Of a DNA stretch of 64,000 bases, positions 19,401-27,763 are shown in pieces. The position numbers were made by a program, and so were the translations under genes. Below the pieces are notes generated by a model. That model was not told the origin of the DNA and ran no database searches. It saw nothing but the letters and a program-made list of their open reading frames with translations. Origin of the DNA: Fibrobacter sp. UBA4223 (GTDB lineage Bacteria; Fibrobacterota; Fibrobacteria; Fibrobacterales; Fibrobacteraceae); NCBI GenBank assembly GCA_002382975.1, contig DFTB01000010.1, positions 50,271-114,270 on the forward strand, read 5' to 3'. Numbering within the stretch: the stretch's first letter is position 1; every line of letters begins with the position of its first letter.

Positions 19401-20048
19401 CTCGGCGGTAGCATCCTTATTTTCAAGCAACGTATCCCATGCGTCTTTCGCTTCTGGATACCATGTGAGAATTCCGTCAAGGGTGCTGTAATCGGGTTCA
19501 AATTGGCTTGTCCCGTGATTTTGCAGCATGAATCCGGCTGCATTCACGAAATTCTTGACGAAAGTATCCATCTTGAACTTGGGGGTGTTCAGGATTTCCT
19601 TAAAAGAAGATTCGAATGACCATCTGTCGCGTATAAGCCGCTGGATTAAGGTCTCGATACTGTCGTCCGAAACGACGTCAAGGTTGAACGAGGATCCGGC
19701 CTCATACGCAAAATCATGGAGTACTTTCTGGCAAAAAGAATGAATGGTGAATATGGGTGCCGTGTGAATGTTCTGAAGTGCCTCGCGGTAACAATCATGG
19801 TTTTCTTCGGCGAGACATTCTTCCATTTTCTGTCGGATACGGTCTCGGAGTTCTCCTGTTGCCTTGTCGGTATAGGTAACAATTAGAATCTTGGAAAGCG
19901 GAATTCCGGGTGTGCCCTTTTCACCACGAACCAGTTTCGCTACCAACTGCTGTATGGTGTAGGTCTTTCCGGTACCTGCCGAAGCATCGATATACAGGTT
20001 GTTTCCAAAATGAAAATCGTCAATATTAAAAAGTTTAATCTGGGTCAT
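16422..20048 (-). CDS. recB: Exodeoxyribonuclease V subunit RecB
   Basis: A 1208-residue UvrD-type helicase-nuclease. Motifs: DASAGTGKT at 22-30, IIDEFQDTNQLQWDIF, GDPKQSIFSFQGAD, MTIYASKGLAFPIAIITGG, YVAYTRAESLMIV. The C-terminal nuclease domain shows ILDWKSDVMDD with the catalytic Asp and Lys. RecB supplies the 3'-5' motor and the only nuclease site of RecBCD, for double-strand break repair and degradation of foreign linear DNA. The gene overlaps recC by 14 bp and recD by one base, so translational coupling is likely. Confidence 0.96.
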   Translation of the reverse strand: MTQIKLFNIDDFHFGNNLYIDASAGTGKTYTIQQLVAKLVRGEKGTPGIPLSKILIVTYTDKATGELRDRIRQKMEECLAEENHDCYREALQNIHTAPIFTIHSFCQKVLHDFAYEAGSSFNLDVVSDDSIETLIQRLIRDRWSFESSFKEILNTPKFKMDTFVKNFVNAAGFMLQNHGTSQFEPDYSTLDGILTWYPEAKDAWDTLLENKDATAEREFKNKKNTVKLSDFIEALKSYDGTDKLFSGKKFDKNWRGIWNTNELNNAIDFFFDLQKKDLQKKKLSNYHQFICDHVNELVELWQKGKRESKSQSFSDMINGVHDSIVRGNGELLQKLRETYRYAIIDEFQDTNQLQWDIFKTIFLDAPDNNIVVVGDPKQSIFSFQGADVGVYRKAISEIGRENGRRLSTNNRSSDEIIEACNELFKEDFLDKGDFSKSEVPPAERKKKSPTLNGKPAKPFWISRINDEFEFADFAVRKIVECCAPSAIDSTKTALQVFDKDKKEMRNVRFSDFAILSRTRSEMTAMESALAQVGIPYARYKDTNLFSGRECANWISFLKALNAPDFSSWNRKFLNEALITDFFRVPLERVEDESFTYPTSRIMKLFMSWRHLVSKSRWAELQESIYQETEIDKYLSTPATLQQLAKIKQIGTYIFDFLYNNHVSLEETIKHLQGLANASEDVDDTDGNLVAKGSDFDAVSLMTIYASKGLAFPIAIITGGLRGDNFKPERAPYSFSFEGKKFFGFDADVSRRISLDENHDEWRRLIYVAYTRAESLMIVPRYKIWHEDAGDGDWKINPNKPFAFLARALANLSETKYAREQQDDPYAQTSVPDLKNIVAQILHNAKDAKNDTSELPNFEVLQRSVNGACIYQYSYSSLASKKRLLESKSDTARNEFDDISIDGNRTNREDAVVSGRDDQDAGVAPLSRENASIVIDEASSLVIPCNNYDRTAPISSLPNYPRGANLGDALHKVFENLDFERVGNLPDEDAACNDEELSNLIIRIYLGNSIHIQEHPEWSSLTAGFIWNTMNAELPEIHGSEATGKTFRLKTLPASNRRAEMGFHLDAHDSSKSNWMNTLCKGFIDLMFVRKGDDGEDYYSILDWKSDVMDDADYSDKDALSQKITDEYSVQRVLYSYLLIKWLRHFYGNMSEEDIYERHFGGIYYALARGTHANTSNGIYCQTWKCYADLERSYRNIAALMGRSAKETA

Positions 20049-23000
20049 CGACTACTCCTGCGATATCTTTACCGGGTTCCCACAAGCCGGGTGTCAAATC
20101 CATAAGATCCTGGCATTCCTTTTTCCAGAGGTCCATAAAATACCTGTCGGAAAATCCGCTGACTTTCTTGATGTCGAAGTATTTCTTGCCCGCAAAGTAT
20201 TTCCAGGGGGAATGGTTTTCGTCGTCAAAGGCATTGATGTAATCGTCATAGGATTCGATTTTGTTTTCTAACACCATGTCGATGGGAAGGACCTTGCTGT
20301 AACGCTCCCATACACCATTTGTATTCATCTGGACGCTAAACATTTTATGGTAAATCTGTTCAAGTAACTGCTCGGCCGTAGCGGGCGAAAGATCTATGCG
20401 TTTTGCCTGCCATGTTGTTTTTGAATAGACGTCTGCAAATATCTCGGGAACAGGTTGTTCTTTGCGTCCCGCTTCACGGATAAGGGCGAGGGCCTGGATG
20501 TAGCCCGCTAAAAAATGATACTGGTGGATATTGGCACCTGCGGTATCAATCAAGTGTATTTGGTGTGCATTTTGTGCCATAAGCGGGATGCTTCCGAGGA
20601 GCGTCCAGCCCTTCATTTTGAGTTCTACGGACCGCCTGCCGTACTGGAATGCCGGTTTCGGGTAGTTACATTCTATAAGGTATGCGAGATTGTTGATTTC
20701 GTCGCGAATTTCGCTCCAAGAACGTTCACCGAAAGTTCCTTTGGGCAGGAGTCCCTTGGAGATGGCGTAGTTGCGTATGTTTTCTTCGGTTTTCAAGTAA
20801 TCGTTTTCGAAAACTCCCAACTTTTGCGCCAGGAGCATACGTCGAATGATGGTTTCCTGCAGATGGTCAATATGGATTGGCTCGAACTCCGTTTTTTCGG
20901 GATCCTCCTTTTCGTCTTCGATATGCATCATCTGGGCGACGCGGAATTCAAAGGGGTCCTTGAGGAATTCCTTGAACTGGTAGATGCTCGCCTGTTCGGG
21001 GAGCCGCGGGTCTTCGCCGTCGGCTTCGCTAGGCGTGAAATTCGCGACGGTGGTGCTGTCGCCAAATTCCAGTTGAGCCTTCTTGTTACGGATTTCACGA
21101 CGGGTGTACAGGTCTTTCCATGGCCGTGTTTCGTCAAGAGGCACGTTTTCGTCGGGCCAAAGTTCCTTGAGAACAGATTTCTCTTTTATGCCGGACGCCT
21201 TGACCGCATTTCTCAAGAAGTTGCGGATGTCGTTCACGATAGACGAAGGGTAGAAGTCTTCGTCTTTTTGCAGGTCCTTGTTGACGTAACTGATAAAGAA
21301 CCCTTCCGCGGTACTCATGAGTTGGCAGAGGAATGCGTAACGGTTTCGGCTTACGACCGTGTCGTCTCCGGGCCAGGGGCGGCAGGATTTGCGCAGGTCA
21401 AGCGTGTTTGTGTTGCGTACACCGGGGAAGTTTGCCGCATCGGCCCCTATGAAGAAGAGGTATTTTGTGGGGATAATCCGGTTGGGGGCGAATTTCATGA
21501 AGGTCAGCCCGTTGATAAACAGGTTTCCGCAACTGTATTCCGAACCTCGCGCAGCCATTAGCAAAGTCTGCGAAATACACTTGAACGAAACGGTCTTGCT
21601 GCCGGCATGATATTGACACTCAAGATTTTCACGGGCGGCAGATACCGAACGGTAGATGACGCTTTCTCCCATCAGTTCGTTGGATGGGTTTCCCATGCAA
21701 AGCCACGAATCCAGGAATTGATACAGGTTGGGAAGTTCGTCGTACGGGACTCCCGCCGTTCCCTGGTTGCACCAGTTTTCCAGCGAATCGATAGCATCGA
21801 CGAACCGATAAAGGGAATTGCTGTCGGCACTGCTGATGTCGCTGTAGGGAGAAATTTCTCCATCGTCGGTGGCGACACTTCCGTAACTGAATCGGGAAAG
21901 CAAAAGCCGCCGTGTCGCCGTAATCCAGGATTCCTCGTGCCGACTTTCACCGTTGTCTTCCACGATGCGGTCGCGGTAGATGTTCATGTTGGTGGCCCAG
22001 GATTCCCAGGCTGCAATCTCGTCGCCATGAATTTTTCGAACATTCTGCACCACGGGATTGCGCACCAGAGCGAAAAAGTCGGGCCTTGAAAGCCCGCCCT
22101 TTTCACGGATGGAAAAAAGGATGCCGAGTGCATTTGCCGTAAGGGAGTCGCGGGCGGCAGAGTCCACGATATTGAAGGGGATGTGGAATCCGTCGCGGGT
22201 CTGGTCGAAAACCTGGAAAATGGCTGTACGGTAATCGTCAATATTAGGCGACACGACAAGGATGTCTGCAATCGTCGCCTTTGGATTTCCTTCGGAATCC
22301 TTTTCAGAAAGCAGTTTGCAGATGCGTGAATGGAGCATTTCCACCTCGCGGATTTTCGAGGGGGCTGTGGTCACGCTGAAGGATTCGTCTTTCGCAAAGG
22401 GAATTCTGGCAAGGATACTCGCATTTTCGTTGAAAACGTTTTTGCGGTTCGCTATCATCCATTGCACGTTGTGGAGCAGTGTGTCGCAGGACGTTTCCCT
22501 ATTCCGATCAACGATGGAATTGCTGTCGAACATGAAATTGTAATCGGTAGCGAGGCTCCACAGCTTGATGTTGTCGCGACCCGCCTTGCCCCAATCGCGC
22601 AGAAGCTCGTTTTCGTCTGCATCTACCGTTTCGCTTTCATCGTCGGGACTGGTGGCAAGTTTCGGGAGCGCGAGTTTCATACTCTCAAGCGGTTTGCGGG
22701 TCCCGCTGCAGTCTTCCCAGAATGCCATACACGGGTTTTGGATATACGCATAGACCTGGTTGCCTTTCGCGAATTCCTGCAAGATGACGCGGTAAAACTG
22801 TCCCATGCCCGAAAGCCCGAAAATAAAGACAGGAAGTCCGCTTTCGTAGTGGAATTTTACACTGCCGTCTTCCCCTTTGCAGGCCTTGTACAGGTAGGGG
22901 AGGGTGAGATAAGTGATTTCTCTTCCATTTTTTTCGGCGTATTTGTCGAATACCCGGGTTAGAAGGGACTTGTCGCCATCGCCGGCATGGAAAAGGGACG

Positions 23001-23580
23001 AATACAACTTACGCTGCCAGGATTCGTTTGCCGCGGCCGTCTTGTCGCGGGTAATGAAGAAATCCTTCAAGGAGCCTTGTTCCCAACAGTCGAGAATCCC
23101 CTTTGCGCTTTCGTTGGTTTCGGAATCGGCAATGAACCCGCTAGGACGGCTCGTCTCGTATTCCAGGAACAGCCCCGCCATCACGTTTGCAAAATCAAAA
23201 AGTCTGTTTTCGTCTAATTCGCCGTCGTTTTCGAGATAGGACTTGACGCTTTCGCCCAATAGTTCATAATTGCGTTTCCCGTCCGATTCCTGCTGCAGGT
23301 AAGAGATGATGACGTTCGCGAGCATGTCGGAACTTAATTTCTTTTTAGAGTCGTCTTTTCCCACCAAAATGTCGAACAAAAAGCGGTCAATGGTGCTCTT
23401 GTTCAGGTTCGCAAGCACGCCCTTCTTTTTCACCCAACGCAGGCGGAACCATTGCTCCAGTTTCGGGTCCGGGAAAATGACTACGGGGGCTTCGAATGGA
23501 TTTTTCCAGACAGATGAAATCTCTTCGATCATCTCGTCGGCGAGATGTTCCAGATTCAGGGCGAATTTCAAGTGTAGCAT
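20035..23580 (-). CDS. recC: Exodeoxyribonuclease V subunit RecC
   Basis: A 1181-residue protein with the RecC N-terminus (LEHLADEMIEEI, VVIFPDPKLEQWFRLRW), the inactive helicase-like core (FIFGLSGMGQFYRVILQEFAKG; KFAPNRIIPTKYLFFIGADAANFPG) and the C-terminal inactive nuclease fold. RecC recognises Chi and clamps the complex. It is first in the operon. No clear ribosome binding site precedes ATG 23580, which is unusual for this genome and may keep the level low. Confidence 0.95.
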   Translation of the reverse strand: MLHLKFALNLEHLADEMIEEISSVWKNPFEAPVVIFPDPKLEQWFRLRWVKKKGVLANLNKSTIDRFLFDILVGKDDSKKKLSSDMLANVIISYLQQESDGKRNYELLGESVKSYLENDGELDENRLFDFANVMAGLFLEYETSRPSGFIADSETNESAKGILDCWEQGSLKDFFITRDKTAAANESWQRKLYSSLFHAGDGDKSLLTRVFDKYAEKNGREITYLTLPYLYKACKGEDGSVKFHYESGLPVFIFGLSGMGQFYRVILQEFAKGNQVYAYIQNPCMAFWEDCSGTRKPLESMKLALPKLATSPDDESETVDADENELLRDWGKAGRDNIKLWSLATDYNFMFDSNSIVDRNRETSCDTLLHNVQWMIANRKNVFNENASILARIPFAKDESFSVTTAPSKIREVEMLHSRICKLLSEKDSEGNPKATIADILVVSPNIDDYRTAIFQVFDQTRDGFHIPFNIVDSAARDSLTANALGILFSIREKGGLSRPDFFALVRNPVVQNVRKIHGDEIAAWESWATNMNIYRDRIVEDNGESRHEESWITATRRLLLSRFSYGSVATDDGEISPYSDISSADSNSLYRFVDAIDSLENWCNQGTAGVPYDELPNLYQFLDSWLCMGNPSNELMGESVIYRSVSAARENLECQYHAGSKTVSFKCISQTLLMAARGSEYSCGNLFINGLTFMKFAPNRIIPTKYLFFIGADAANFPGVRNTNTLDLRKSCRPWPGDDTVVSRNRYAFLCQLMSTAEGFFISYVNKDLQKDEDFYPSSIVNDIRNFLRNAVKASGIKEKSVLKELWPDENVPLDETRPWKDLYTRREIRNKKAQLEFGDSTTVANFTPSEADGEDPRLPEQASIYQFKEFLKDPFEFRVAQMMHIEDEKEDPEKTEFEPIHIDHLQETIIRRMLLAQKLGVFENDYLKTEENIRNYAISKGLLPKGTFGERSWSEIRDEINNLAYLIECNYPKPAFQYGRRSVELKMKGWTLLGSIPLMAQNAHQIHLIDTAGANIHQYHFLAGYIQALALIREAGRKEQPVPEIFADVYSKTTWQAKRIDLSPATAEQLLEQIYHKMFSVQMNTNGVWERYSKVLPIDMVLENKIESYDDYINAFDDENHSPWKYFAGKKYFDIKKVSGFSDRYFMDLWKKECQDLMDLTPGLWEPGKDIAGVVDDPD

Positions 23581-23630
23581 ATTCAGAATCTAAAAAAGAT
23601 TTATGGTGTTCCTTCCTACATATCGTAAAA

Positions 23631-23666
23631 AAACGCCAAAATGTCAAAGTAGGCATGATGGCGTTT
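23631..23666 (-). terminator. Terminator after the HIRAN-domain gene
   Basis: On the minus strand, AAACGCCA and TGGCGTTT form an 8-bp stem followed by TTTT. It sits directly after the stop of the gene at 23684-24700 and before recC, so recCBD needs its own promoter. Confidence 0.6.
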
Positions 23667-23683
23667 CTCCAAACGGTAGGATG

Positions 23684-24700
23684 TTAGAACTTTATTCGTA
23701 TCACGATGGCGTTCTCAAAGTAATCGGGATTGCCGCCGATACGCCAGAGGGAAGATTCGTACCCGTAAAGATTGGGACGTGCCTTGCGGAGGATGGCTGC
23801 TCCGTTTGCCCGCAGGTAGCCCGCTTTGGCTTTGCTGCGGAAACCCTTGATGACCGCTGTCAAATCCTCGATGCTTACGCTGATGGCGTTGTGGTCGTGG
23901 GGGTTGTAGGGCTCGGCTTGTACTTTGGTCTTGAGCGAGGCAAAGACATCCTGGTATTTTTGTCCGACGGCATCGGGGGCGCTGGCGAAATGGAATCCGG
24001 CTGCGCTGTTGGAAAGGTCCTTGAACCTGTCGATTCCCGCAAGCCAGGGGTGGTTGGACGCTCCCACGATTCCCATGGTAAAATCGAAATGGCGGTCCGC
24101 GTTTTCGCTGAAATAGCGGATGAACATGGCTTCGGCGGATTCCCTTTCGGAATCGGGTTTCAGGGTGTCGCGGGCGGCGGCAAAGAGGATGGCCGCGGCG
24201 TCAGTCTCGCCTGTCGATATGGGGGCATTGTTGGCGTAAATGCGTTGGAAGTTGCTTTCGCCACGAAAGCCGCCATAGACAAATGCAAACAGTGCCTCTG
24301 CCGCCACGGGCTTCAAGATGTGTAGCAAAATCGGGGTGAAATTTGCGAATACCATGGAACGGCGGTGCAGGAGTTCTGCCGCCAGAAGGCCGTCCTTTTC
24401 CTGTACAGCAAGAAGCAGCGCCCCCACGTGCAACAAAAAGGAATACTGGTTTGCGTCCAGGTTCTCTGTGCTTGCGGGCAGGAAAACCGAAATTTCCGCC
24501 TGCAGGTTTGTGGGCAGGAAGGTGTACCACGAAGGCGTGAAGTAGGCGCTGCCTTCCACATTTTGCATCTGGGAAAGTTCTGCGGTCTGCGGTGTGGCCG
24601 TGCCTGCGTAGTCCAGGATGCCGGTTTCGCTACGGGAGAAGGCATGGACGGTTGCAGTTTTGGCCGTTTCGACCTTGACGTAGAAGATTTCTTTAGCCAT
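23684..24700 (-). CDS. HIRAN-domain protein of unknown function
   Basis: A 338-residue cytoplasmic protein. The last 90 residues look like a HIRAN domain: VQAEPYNPHDHNAISVSIED, then KAKAGYLRANGAAILRKA, matching the usual NPxDxNAI...GYL pattern. HIRAN domains bind DNA ends or damaged DNA and are often fused to helicases or nucleases. The N-terminal 240 residues have no motif I recognise. A strong AAGGAGG ribosome binding site precedes ATG. The neighbour is recCBD on the same strand, which suits a DNA-repair role, but a terminator separates them. A 19-bp palindrome upstream (24747-24765) may be an operator. Confidence 0.7.
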   Translation of the reverse strand: MAKEIFYVKVETAKTATVHAFSRSETGILDYAGTATPQTAELSQMQNVEGSAYFTPSWYTFLPTNLQAEISVFLPASTENLDANQYSFLLHVGALLLAVQEKDGLLAAELLHRRSMVFANFTPILLHILKPVAAEALFAFVYGGFRGESNFQRIYANNAPISTGETDAAAILFAAARDTLKPDSERESAEAMFIRYFSENADRHFDFTMGIVGASNHPWLAGIDRFKDLSNSAAGFHFASAPDAVGQKYQDVFASLKTKVQAEPYNPHDHNAISVSIEDLTAVIKGFRSKAKAGYLRANGAAILRKARPNLYGYESSLWRIGGNPDYFENAIVIRIKF

Positions 24701-24746
24701 GTTGGCCTCCTTGTTGAAGGTTGTACTGCAAATATACTTTCATTTT

Positions 24747-24765
24747 TATGTCATAAAATGACATA
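24747..24765. promoter_or_regulatory. Perfect palindrome in divergent promoter region
   Basis: TATGTCA-TAAAA-TGACATA, a 7-bp perfect inverted repeat with a 5-base AT spacer. It lies between the HIRAN gene (minus) and the chorismate mutase gene (plus). Shape and place suit a dimeric repressor or activator site; no regulator is identified. Confidence 0.4.
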
Positions 24766-24903
24766 TTTCGAAATTCTGAAATTTATTTTCCGTTTAGATG
24801 TTTTCCATGAAGTTTTTTACCAGGGAGCTTTTTTCTGAGTGAAATGGCTGTTTTGGGTTGTCCAGCAGAATCACGCTCCCATCTTTTTTCTATCTTTTCT
24901 GCC

Positions 24904-25167
24904 ATGACTATTGAAGACTGGCGCGCCCGCATAGACGCCCTGAACGGGGAACTGATCACCCTCTTGAACAAGAGGGCGTCTTTTGCCCATGAAATCGGGA
25001 AGGTCAAGAAGCAGGCGGGATTGCCGGTCCTGGACGAGGGCCGCGAAGCCCGTGTCCTGAATGCGGTGGGGGAACTTGCCCAGAAAAGCGGTGGCCCCCT
25101 GACCGAAGAGTCGGTGAAGCGCATTTTCCAGGTAATCATGGAAGAGACCCGCAAGGTGGAGGATTGA
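24904..25167 (+). CDS. Chorismate mutase, AroQ class
   Basis: An 87-residue stand-alone chorismate mutase that converts chorismate to prephenate for Phe/Tyr synthesis. It has the AroQ helix pattern: WRARIDALNGELITLLNKRASFAHEIGKVK with the active-site Arg and Lys residues, VLDEGREARVL, and FQVIMEET with the late Gln. ATG 24904 matches the family start; an in-frame GTG 60 bases earlier would add residues without homology. Its TGA overlaps the ATG of tyrA (TGATG), so the two are translationally coupled. Confidence 0.9.
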   Translation: MTIEDWRARIDALNGELITLLNKRASFAHEIGKVKKQAGLPVLDEGREARVLNAVGELAQKSGGPLTEESVKRIFQVIMEETRKVED

Positions 25168-26354
25168 TGAAACGGTTCACTCTGGTGGGTTTCGGCCTTC
25201 TGGCCAGTTCCATTGCGGCTGCGGTCAAGCAGGCCAAGTTTCCGGCCATTATCCGTGCGGTAAGTTCCGCCGCCACCCTCAAACGGGCCCGGGAACTGGA
25301 GCTTGCCAACGAGTTTTTTGAATACGACGCGGTGGAGGAGTGGTCCAAGGACAGCGACCTGATTTTGCTGTGCGGGCCCATTCTCCATATTCTGAAGACC
25401 ATGGAAGCCCTGAAGAATGTCTCCTGGGCCAAAGGTGCCGATGCCTCGCGGCAGGTGCTGGTGTCCGACATCGGGAGCACCAAGGTGGAAATCTGCAAGG
25501 CGGGTTCGACCCTGCCGGCCCCCTTCCGTTTCGTGGGGAGCCACCCCATGGCGGGTTCCGAAAAGCGGACCTGCGAACACAACGACCCCGCCATTTTCGA
25601 GAACGCCTACTGGTTCGTTTGCCCGCCCGAGGGCATGTCCGAAAGCACTTACGAACCATTGCTTAGCCTGGTGAAGTTCTTGGGAGCCACCGCCGTGGTG
25701 TTCCCGCCGGAGCATCACGACGCCACTATGGCCTGGGTCTCCCACATGCCCCAGATGCTCAGCTCGACGCTGGCGGGGAACCTGCCGGAGCGCCTGCTTT
25801 CTCACAACTACCAGCATTACGCCGGCAGGGCCTTCCGGGACATGACCCGCATAGCCGCCTCCGGCTGGGGAATGTGGCACGACATCGCCGTCACCAACAG
25901 GAACGAGACCGTCCGGGCCCTGGAAGAGGTCCGTGCAGGACTTGACCGCACTATCCAGGCCATGAACGCCCTGAAGGTGGTGGACGGCTCGGCGCCTTCC
26001 TTGCCTGCTGTCGATGATAAAGCTGCTGGCGACAAACCTGCCGACGACAACTCTGCCGCGCTGGAAAAGATTTTCAAGGCCGGAAACGACGGCCGTGCAA
26101 GCCTGTTCGCCCCGGGCCGCAATGCCGCCTCCGCATTCTTCGAGATTACGGTCCAGCTGAAGGACAAGCCTGGGGCCCTCCTCAGCGTGCTGGAACCGCT
26201 GGCCCAAGAAGGTATCAACGTCCGTGACGTGGAACTCATGAAGGTCCGGGAAAACGTGGCGGGCACGCTCCTGCTTGCCTTCAAGACCGAAGACGAGGCC
26301 GCCCGCGCCCTCAAGCTTTTGAAGTACCTGGATTACGAGGTGAAGGAACGGTAA
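25167..26354 (+). CDS. tyrA: Prephenate dehydrogenase with C-terminal ACT domain
   Basis: A 395-residue enzyme converting prephenate to 4-hydroxyphenylpyruvate. Rossmann motif GFGLLASS near residue 8, SDIGSTKVEIC, the catalytic GSHPMAGSE, and VSHMPQMLSSTLA. After an Ala/Asp-rich linker (about residues 275-305) comes an ACT domain (FFEITVQLKDKPGALLSVLEPL ... VRDVEL), the usual site of feedback binding by an amino acid. The start at ATG 25167 shares a base with the mutase stop; GGTGGAGG lies upstream. The stop overlaps the start of the AroA-like gene by one base. Confidence 0.93.
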   Translation: MKRFTLVGFGLLASSIAAAVKQAKFPAIIRAVSSAATLKRARELELANEFFEYDAVEEWSKDSDLILLCGPILHILKTMEALKNVSWAKGADASRQVLVSDIGSTKVEICKAGSTLPAPFRFVGSHPMAGSEKRTCEHNDPAIFENAYWFVCPPEGMSESTYEPLLSLVKFLGATAVVFPPEHHDATMAWVSHMPQMLSSTLAGNLPERLLSHNYQHYAGRAFRDMTRIAASGWGMWHDIAVTNRNETVRALEEVRAGLDRTIQAMNALKVVDGSAPSLPAVDDKAAGDKPADDNSAALEKIFKAGNDGRASLFAPGRNAASAFFEITVQLKDKPGALLSVLEPLAQEGINVRDVELMKVRENVAGTLLLAFKTEDEAARALKLLKYLDYEVKER

Positions 26355-27745
26355 TGGAATTCTTTTTGAACCCCGACCGCGAACGGACGAACCTGACCTT
26401 GGTCATGGCGCTGCTGGTCAACGGCCGCACCGTGCTGGAAGATTTCTCCTGGTCGGCGGAAGGCCGCGGTTTTGCCAAGGTCCTGGAAGAATTCGGGCTT
26501 TCCTATTCACAGCAGGGGCATGCCCTGGTGCTTACCGGCAAGGGATTCCAGTATCCTGTCCCGTCGCTACTTCCCATCGATTTCGGGGAGCGGGACAGTG
26601 TGCTTCTGTGGACTCTCGCAAGCCGCGACACGGAGCAGGTCTTTACCTTCGCCGCCGAAGAGGGCGAGGCGGGCGTTGCCGCCGTGGCCCTTGCCAAGGA
26701 ACGGCTCCAGTCCTATTTCAAGATTCATGTAGAATCCGACGAACCCTGCTGTTTCAAGTTCCGCTTCGATACTGCCGAGCCCGCCCTCAAGAAGGATTCC
26801 CTGGGGAGCGTTCCCTATATCATGCGGGCAAGGCTTCTGATCCGGGCCCTTGTCCGTGGTGAATTTTTGAGTTTCGAAGAAAAGACCGTTGTCCGCGACC
26901 AGTGGACCCGCATGCTCCAGTATTTCGGCGTGCCCCTCCGTTACGAGGGCCGCGGCGTGGAACAGCTCAGCGAATTTGAACGTCGCCTGCTCATGGCCCA
27001 GGGCAAGAAGGTGGAACGCACCCAGTTCACCGAAATGTCCGAGACCAAGGTAATTACGGGCCGCGACTACTACGTGCCCGGCGACTTTACCGAGGCCTGC
27101 GCGCTGGTCTTGCTCTCTACCATCGGGGCTGTGCCCAAGGGCAACCGCATTCTCATCAAGAACGTGGAACTGAACACCAGCAGGGTGGGGGCCATCAACT
27201 GCCTCAAGCGCATGGGTGCAAACATCGAGATTGTGACCCGCCGCGAAAAATACGGCGACGTGTTCGGCGACCTGGAAGTTTTCCCTGTGGATGCGGGCAA
27301 GCGCTTGCAGGGCCGCCGCTTTGGCGAAGATACCGTGGCCACCTCCATCGAGGAATTCCCCCTGCTGGCCGTGGCGGCCTGCTTTGCCGAAGGCGAAACT
27401 ATTTTGCGGCTGCCCAAGGAACAGCGCAAGCAGTGGCGCCCAGTGAACGAGGCCCTGGCCGAAAACCTGCGCAAGACCGGCGTAGAGGTGGGCGTCTATG
27501 ACGACGGCCTGGTGGTCCGCGGTCTCGAGAACATCACGGCGGTTCCGGAATTCGACGGCGGCAAGAATCCCCAGGTAGGCCTTGCGCTTAACGTGCTGGC
27601 CCTCGCTCTCGGCTGCGACGAGCCCGTAGGCCACACCGAAGTGGTGGAGGAACATTTCTCGGGAATCCTCAAGAAACTGTCGGACGCCATGGTGGACGAA
27701 AACGTGGAAGAACCCGGAACGGTCCCCGATGGGGTAGAGGCGTAA
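26354..27745 (+). CDS. Divergent EPSP-synthase-like protein, probably not a normal AroA
   Basis: 463 residues with the two-lobed EPSP synthase fold by pattern. GSVPYIMRARLLIRALVRGE and TRMLQYFGVPLRYEG match the region of lobe one, VPGDFTEACALVLL and ELNTSRVGAINCLKRMGANIEI match lobe two. Key residues are changed: the K-S-x-x-x-R phosphate motif near the N-terminus is replaced by NPDRERTNLTL, the GNAGT/R motif is absent, the catalytic Asp of the I-D-E-I-P segment reads SIEEFP, and the KESDRI motif reads KEQRKQWRP. It sits between tyrA and nadK in one operon. Either it is a pseudoenzyme acting on the Tyr branch, or a strongly modified enzyme. Confidence 0.75.
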   Translation: MEFFLNPDRERTNLTLVMALLVNGRTVLEDFSWSAEGRGFAKVLEEFGLSYSQQGHALVLTGKGFQYPVPSLLPIDFGERDSVLLWTLASRDTEQVFTFAAEEGEAGVAAVALAKERLQSYFKIHVESDEPCCFKFRFDTAEPALKKDSLGSVPYIMRARLLIRALVRGEFLSFEEKTVVRDQWTRMLQYFGVPLRYEGRGVEQLSEFERRLLMAQGKKVERTQFTEMSETKVITGRDYYVPGDFTEACALVLLSTIGAVPKGNRILIKNVELNTSRVGAINCLKRMGANIEIVTRREKYGDVFGDLEVFPVDAGKRLQGRRFGEDTVATSIEEFPLLAVAACFAEGETILRLPKEQRKQWRPVNEALAENLRKTGVEVGVYDDGLVVRGLENITAVPEFDGGKNPQVGLALNVLALALGCDEPVGHTEVVEEHFSGILKKLSDAMVDENVEEPGTVPDGVEA

Positions 27746-27763
27746 AAAGGGTAGGGGGAGAGC

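Noticed and set aside
24783..26207. Open frame of 474 codons on the minus strand
   Set aside because: Antisense to chorismate mutase and tyrA; crosses the divergent promoter region and has no recognisable domain.
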